A stretch of 64,000 bases of DNA. Source: Acidobacteriota bacterium. GTDB lineage: Bacteria > Acidobacteriota > Terriglobia > Bryobacterales > UBA6623. A model generated the notes under the pieces. That model did not search any database. It saw only the letters and a list, made by a program, of their open reading frames with translations, and was not told where the DNA came from. Location: the NCBI GenBank assembly GCA_027592785.1, contig JAQCLD010000006.1:1-64000 (forward strand), in the 5' to 3' direction. Of this stretch, positions 60,779 through 64,000 are shown one piece after another. Position 1 is the stretch's first letter; every line of letters begins with the position of its first letter. The translations under genes and the position numbers were made by a program.

Positions 60779-61780
60779 ATGAAAACATTGCCCCAGACAA
60801 ATGCATCCGAGTACACTCAAAGAGCCGCGTGGTTCCCGCAACGCGACGGTCCGAAGACAGGCGTGACTGGCGTTCCATTAGAGTATTCGGGAGCCGCTCT
60901 CGACAGCAAACGTTGTTCTGGTTGCGGACATTGGGTCGCGATTCAGGCGCAGCGTTGCGACCGCTGCGGTCGTCTACTCCGCAATCGGGACGCCGCCGCG
61001 CGCCTCCGCCGCGGATTCGAGCAGGCAGAGGCCTTGCCCGAACCTTCGGCCCCGCCCCCGCCGCGGCCCTCCCCTGAACCGGAATGGAAACGCGAACTTC
61101 AGGAAAGATTAGCGGGTTATCGGGATCGCCTCGACCCGCTTGCAGACGCACCGCGACCGGCCCTAGACCTGCCGCCGCCGAAACCGGCCGCCGCTCCACA
61201 AATCCGCCCTCGGCCGAAGCTGCCCGAAGCGCGCCCTGCATCGTACGTCCGTCCTGCTCCAGCTGACTCCGCGCCGGTAGCGCGCCTGCCGGAAACCACG
61301 CCGCCGATTATCGATCTACGGCCCACTGGCGGCGATAGCCCACGTCTGGCGCGTCTGGAACCGATCCCAGCCCCCCTATCGATCCGAGCTATCGCCGGCG
61401 CCATGGACCTCGGCGTGGCCCTGTTAGCCACGGGCCTTTTCATGGGAATCGTCTCCCAAGTCGAGCAGGTATCCCTCTCGCCCGACGAGGCCGTCCGCGT
61501 CATCGGGGCCGCCTTAGCGCTGAATCTAACCTGCTATCTTCTTTGTTTTCTGCTCTATGCAGGGCGCACAGCCGGCATGAGCTGGCTCGGGCTGAGCGTC
61601 CTCAACCTAGACGGCGAACCCCCTGCCGCCGCTCAACGTCGCAGCCGCGCTTTCGGAACCCTGCTGAGCCTCGCAGCTCTTGGCGTCGGATTCATCTGGG
61701 CCGCCGCGGACGAGCAGGGCCTTACCTGGCACGACCGCATGTCTCGAACCTTCGTCGCTCAAGACGATCCGCTCCCCTAA
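60779..61780 (+). CDS. RDD family membrane protein with N-terminal zinc ribbon
   Basis: CSGCGHWVAIQAQRCDRCGRLL ... RDD-type TM region ending RTFVAQDDPLP; corrected ATG 60779. Confidence 0.8.
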   Translation: MKTLPQTNASEYTQRAAWFPQRDGPKTGVTGVPLEYSGAALDSKRCSGCGHWVAIQAQRCDRCGRLLRNRDAAARLRRGFEQAEALPEPSAPPPPRPSPEPEWKRELQERLAGYRDRLDPLADAPRPALDLPPPKPAAAPQIRPRPKLPEARPASYVRPAPADSAPVARLPETTPPIIDLRPTGGDSPRLARLEPIPAPLSIRAIAGAMDLGVALLATGLFMGIVSQVEQVSLSPDEAVRVIGAALALNLTCYLLCFLLYAGRTAGMSWLGLSVLNLDGEPPAAAQRRSRAFGTLLSLAALGVGFIWAAADEQGLTWHDRMSRTFVAQDDPLP

Positions 61781-61803
61781 AATCCCTCACCGCGACCCGC
61801 ACG

Positions 61804-63993
61804 CTAGGCGAAGCGGTAACCGTGCTTCCTCAGCGGCAGCGAACGAATCCGCTCACCCGTCACCGCGAATATCGCGTTGCAGATCGCCGGCAGCACAGGC
61901 GGCAAGGCCGGCTCGCCAATTCCTGTTGGCGGCACGTCAGTCTTGACGAAGTGGACCTCGATCTCCGCCGGCGCGTGCGCCATCCGCAGCAGCTCGTGCT
62001 CGTGGTAGTTCGATTGAACGACGCGGCCCTTCTCCACCGTAATCTCCTGGTACATCAACTCGCTCATCCCGTCGATCACCGCGCCTTGAGCCTGGTTAGT
62101 AGCGCTACTTGGGTGCACGATGTGCGCGCCGATATCGCCGCCGACCCAGAATTTGTTGACCTTGACTCGCTTCTGATCGTCGACCGCCACTTCCGCCACG
62201 TGAGCGAAGTAACCCGCATGGCTGAAGTAGAAGGCGATGCCCAGAGCCGTTCCTTCGGGAAGCGCGCGCTTCCCCCAGCCGGATTTCTCGGCGACTAGCT
62301 GCACCACGCCCCTCATCCGCCCGGCGTCGAAGGCGTCCCGCTCATCGCTCACTCGCGGGTAGCTCAGCAATTCCAGCCGGAATTCCAACGGGTCCTTGCC
62401 TGCGGCATGCGCCAGCTCGTCAATGAACGACTGAATCACCCATGCGTGCGAATTACTGCGCGGAGCCCGCAGCGCGCCGCACGGAATCCGGGTGGACATC
62501 AGCGTGCAATCCGTGGCGAAGTCCTTCACGAAAAGAGCCGGGAACTCCGTCGCAGAAATATTGGCCGCACGGGCGAACTCTTCTCCCTCCCCGTAGCTGA
62601 CAAAGAAGTTGCGCCAGGCAACCAATTTCCCGTCGGCGCTGACGCCGCCCTTGAGAAATTGGAATCCGCCGGGCCGGTAGAAGTCGTGACGCATGTCGTC
62701 TTCGCGCGTCCACAACAACTTCACCGCGGGACCGTTCAACTCCCGTGCGATGTAGGCAGCCTGAACCATGTAGTCGATGTTGAGCCGTCGGCCGAATCCG
62801 CCGCCGATGCGCAACATGTGAACGGTGACGTCGTCTGCTGCGATTCCCAATGTCTGAACGACAGCCGGGAGGCCGCGGTCGGGACTCTGCGACGGCGCCC
62901 ATATTTCCATCTTGCCGTCCTTGTACTGCGCAGTGCAGTTCTGCGGCTCCAGCTGGGCGTGCGAGATAAAGGGATAGGAGTAGGCGGCTTCCACGACTTT
63001 GGCGGCGCGGCCAAGGGCTCCTTCCGGGTCGCCGACCCGACGCAAACTGAACCGCGGCTCTTGCTGCGACAACTCTGCCGCCCGACGGGCATACTCTGCG
63101 GTGCTCTGCTCGGCGCCGATTCCCTCGTTCCAGGTCACCTTCAAGCTCTTGCGGGCCTGCTGCGCCTGCCACCACGTATCAGCCACGATGGCGACGCCGC
63201 CGCCGAGGATCTGGAGATCTTCTAGGCCCTTGACGATCAGCACCTCGCGGACGCCCGGCAGCTTCTTCAGTTCATCCACATTCGCTGTTAGCGGCTGTCC
63301 GCCGAACACCGGGCTATGTTCGAAGACCGCGTGCAACATCCCCGGCAGCGTGAAGTCAATGCCGTAGATCGGCTTGCCAGTCACCATGTCCGCCAGTTCC
63401 CACGTGGGCAACGACTTACCGATCAGCTTGAAATGCTTGGGATCTTTCAGCGAAACCGTGCTTGGATCGGGAGGCGTCAACAGCGCCGCATCCGCCGCTA
63501 ACTCGCCGTAGCCCAGAACGCGTCCGCTGGCTTTGTGCCGGACCTGCCCCGAGGCTGTCGTACATTCGGAGGCCGCAGCGCCCCACCGTTGTGCCGCGGC
63601 CGCAACCAGCATTTGGCGGGCGCCCGCGCCCGCGCGGCGCAGCATATCCCAGTCGGATGGTATAGCTCGGCTGCCGCCGGTGTGTTGGCGCCCGTAGAGC
63701 GCTTCATTCAAGTCGACCTGCTCAACGCGAACATGTTCCCAGTCCACATCGAGTTCATCCGCCACGATCATGGGCTCGCTGGTGCGGATGCCCTGGCCGA
63801 CTTCGGGATTCTTGCTTGCGATCGTCACAATCCCGTCCAGCGCAATGCGCACGAAAACATTCGCGACAAACTCCCCGTCTGTTCGGCCCTGCGCCTCGGA
63901 GCGCATGTCGAAGACAGGCGCGACCAGCATCCCGCCGCCCGCCAGGGCGGTGACTCGCAGGAAGTAACGGCGATTCACGGCTCTCGTAGTCAT
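61804..63993 (-). CDS. Xanthine dehydrogenase/isoquinoline 1-oxidoreductase-like molybdopterin-binding subunit
   Basis: N-terminal Tat-like VNRRYFLRVTALAGGGMLVAP; KNPEVGQGIRTSEPMIVADELDVDW; IGGGFGRRLNIDYMVQAA; TGIGEPALPPVLPAICNAIFAVTG. Confidence 0.93.
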   Translation of the reverse strand: MTTRAVNRRYFLRVTALAGGGMLVAPVFDMRSEAQGRTDGEFVANVFVRIALDGIVTIASKNPEVGQGIRTSEPMIVADELDVDWEHVRVEQVDLNEALYGRQHTGGSRAIPSDWDMLRRAGAGARQMLVAAAAQRWGAAASECTTASGQVRHKASGRVLGYGELAADAALLTPPDPSTVSLKDPKHFKLIGKSLPTWELADMVTGKPIYGIDFTLPGMLHAVFEHSPVFGGQPLTANVDELKKLPGVREVLIVKGLEDLQILGGGVAIVADTWWQAQQARKSLKVTWNEGIGAEQSTAEYARRAAELSQQEPRFSLRRVGDPEGALGRAAKVVEAAYSYPFISHAQLEPQNCTAQYKDGKMEIWAPSQSPDRGLPAVVQTLGIAADDVTVHMLRIGGGFGRRLNIDYMVQAAYIARELNGPAVKLLWTREDDMRHDFYRPGGFQFLKGGVSADGKLVAWRNFFVSYGEGEEFARAANISATEFPALFVKDFATDCTLMSTRIPCGALRAPRSNSHAWVIQSFIDELAHAAGKDPLEFRLELLSYPRVSDERDAFDAGRMRGVVQLVAEKSGWGKRALPEGTALGIAFYFSHAGYFAHVAEVAVDDQKRVKVNKFWVGGDIGAHIVHPSSATNQAQGAVIDGMSELMYQEITVEKGRVVQSNYHEHELLRMAHAPAEIEVHFVKTDVPPTGIGEPALPPVLPAICNAIFAVTGERIRSLPLRKHGYRFA

Positions 63994-64000
63994 GGTGCTT

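Overview
64 kb of GC-rich bacterial chromosome with a gene style resembling Acidobacteria/Solibacter-like genomes (PadR plus half-size MacB-like permease, DUF1080, quinoprotein beta-propellers, futalosine menaquinone genes). That placement is inference. Most of the window is housekeeping or secretory: surE, a TPR/barrel plus TIM-barrel pair, SpoIID, Fur, mqnC-mqnA, PhoD, a TolC/MacB/three-adaptor efflux operon, a quinoprotein-rich block, trpG-trpE-aroDE, a phosphate cluster, and an F1-only ATP synthase operon (atpHAGDC). One tRNA-Pro(CGG) is present. No CRISPR array, rRNA or intact transposase was seen. The most unusual parts are: (1) an AbiEi/AbiEii-like pair in convergent, 3'-overlapping orientation, preceded by four perfect GGTATATATACC palindromes, one of them at the centre of a ~50-bp near-perfect palindrome; (2) a decayed BrxA/DUF1819-like fragment near tRNA-Pro, with an in-frame TAG, cut exactly at a 107-bp element with 28-bp perfect terminal inverted repeats; (3) a receiver-domain gene in the phosphate cluster interrupted by a single in-frame TAG, with Pho-box-like 7-4-7 repeats upstream of several cluster genes; (4) a third ORF with an in-frame premature stop (TAA at 51114). 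All family names come from reading the translations; no database search was run.
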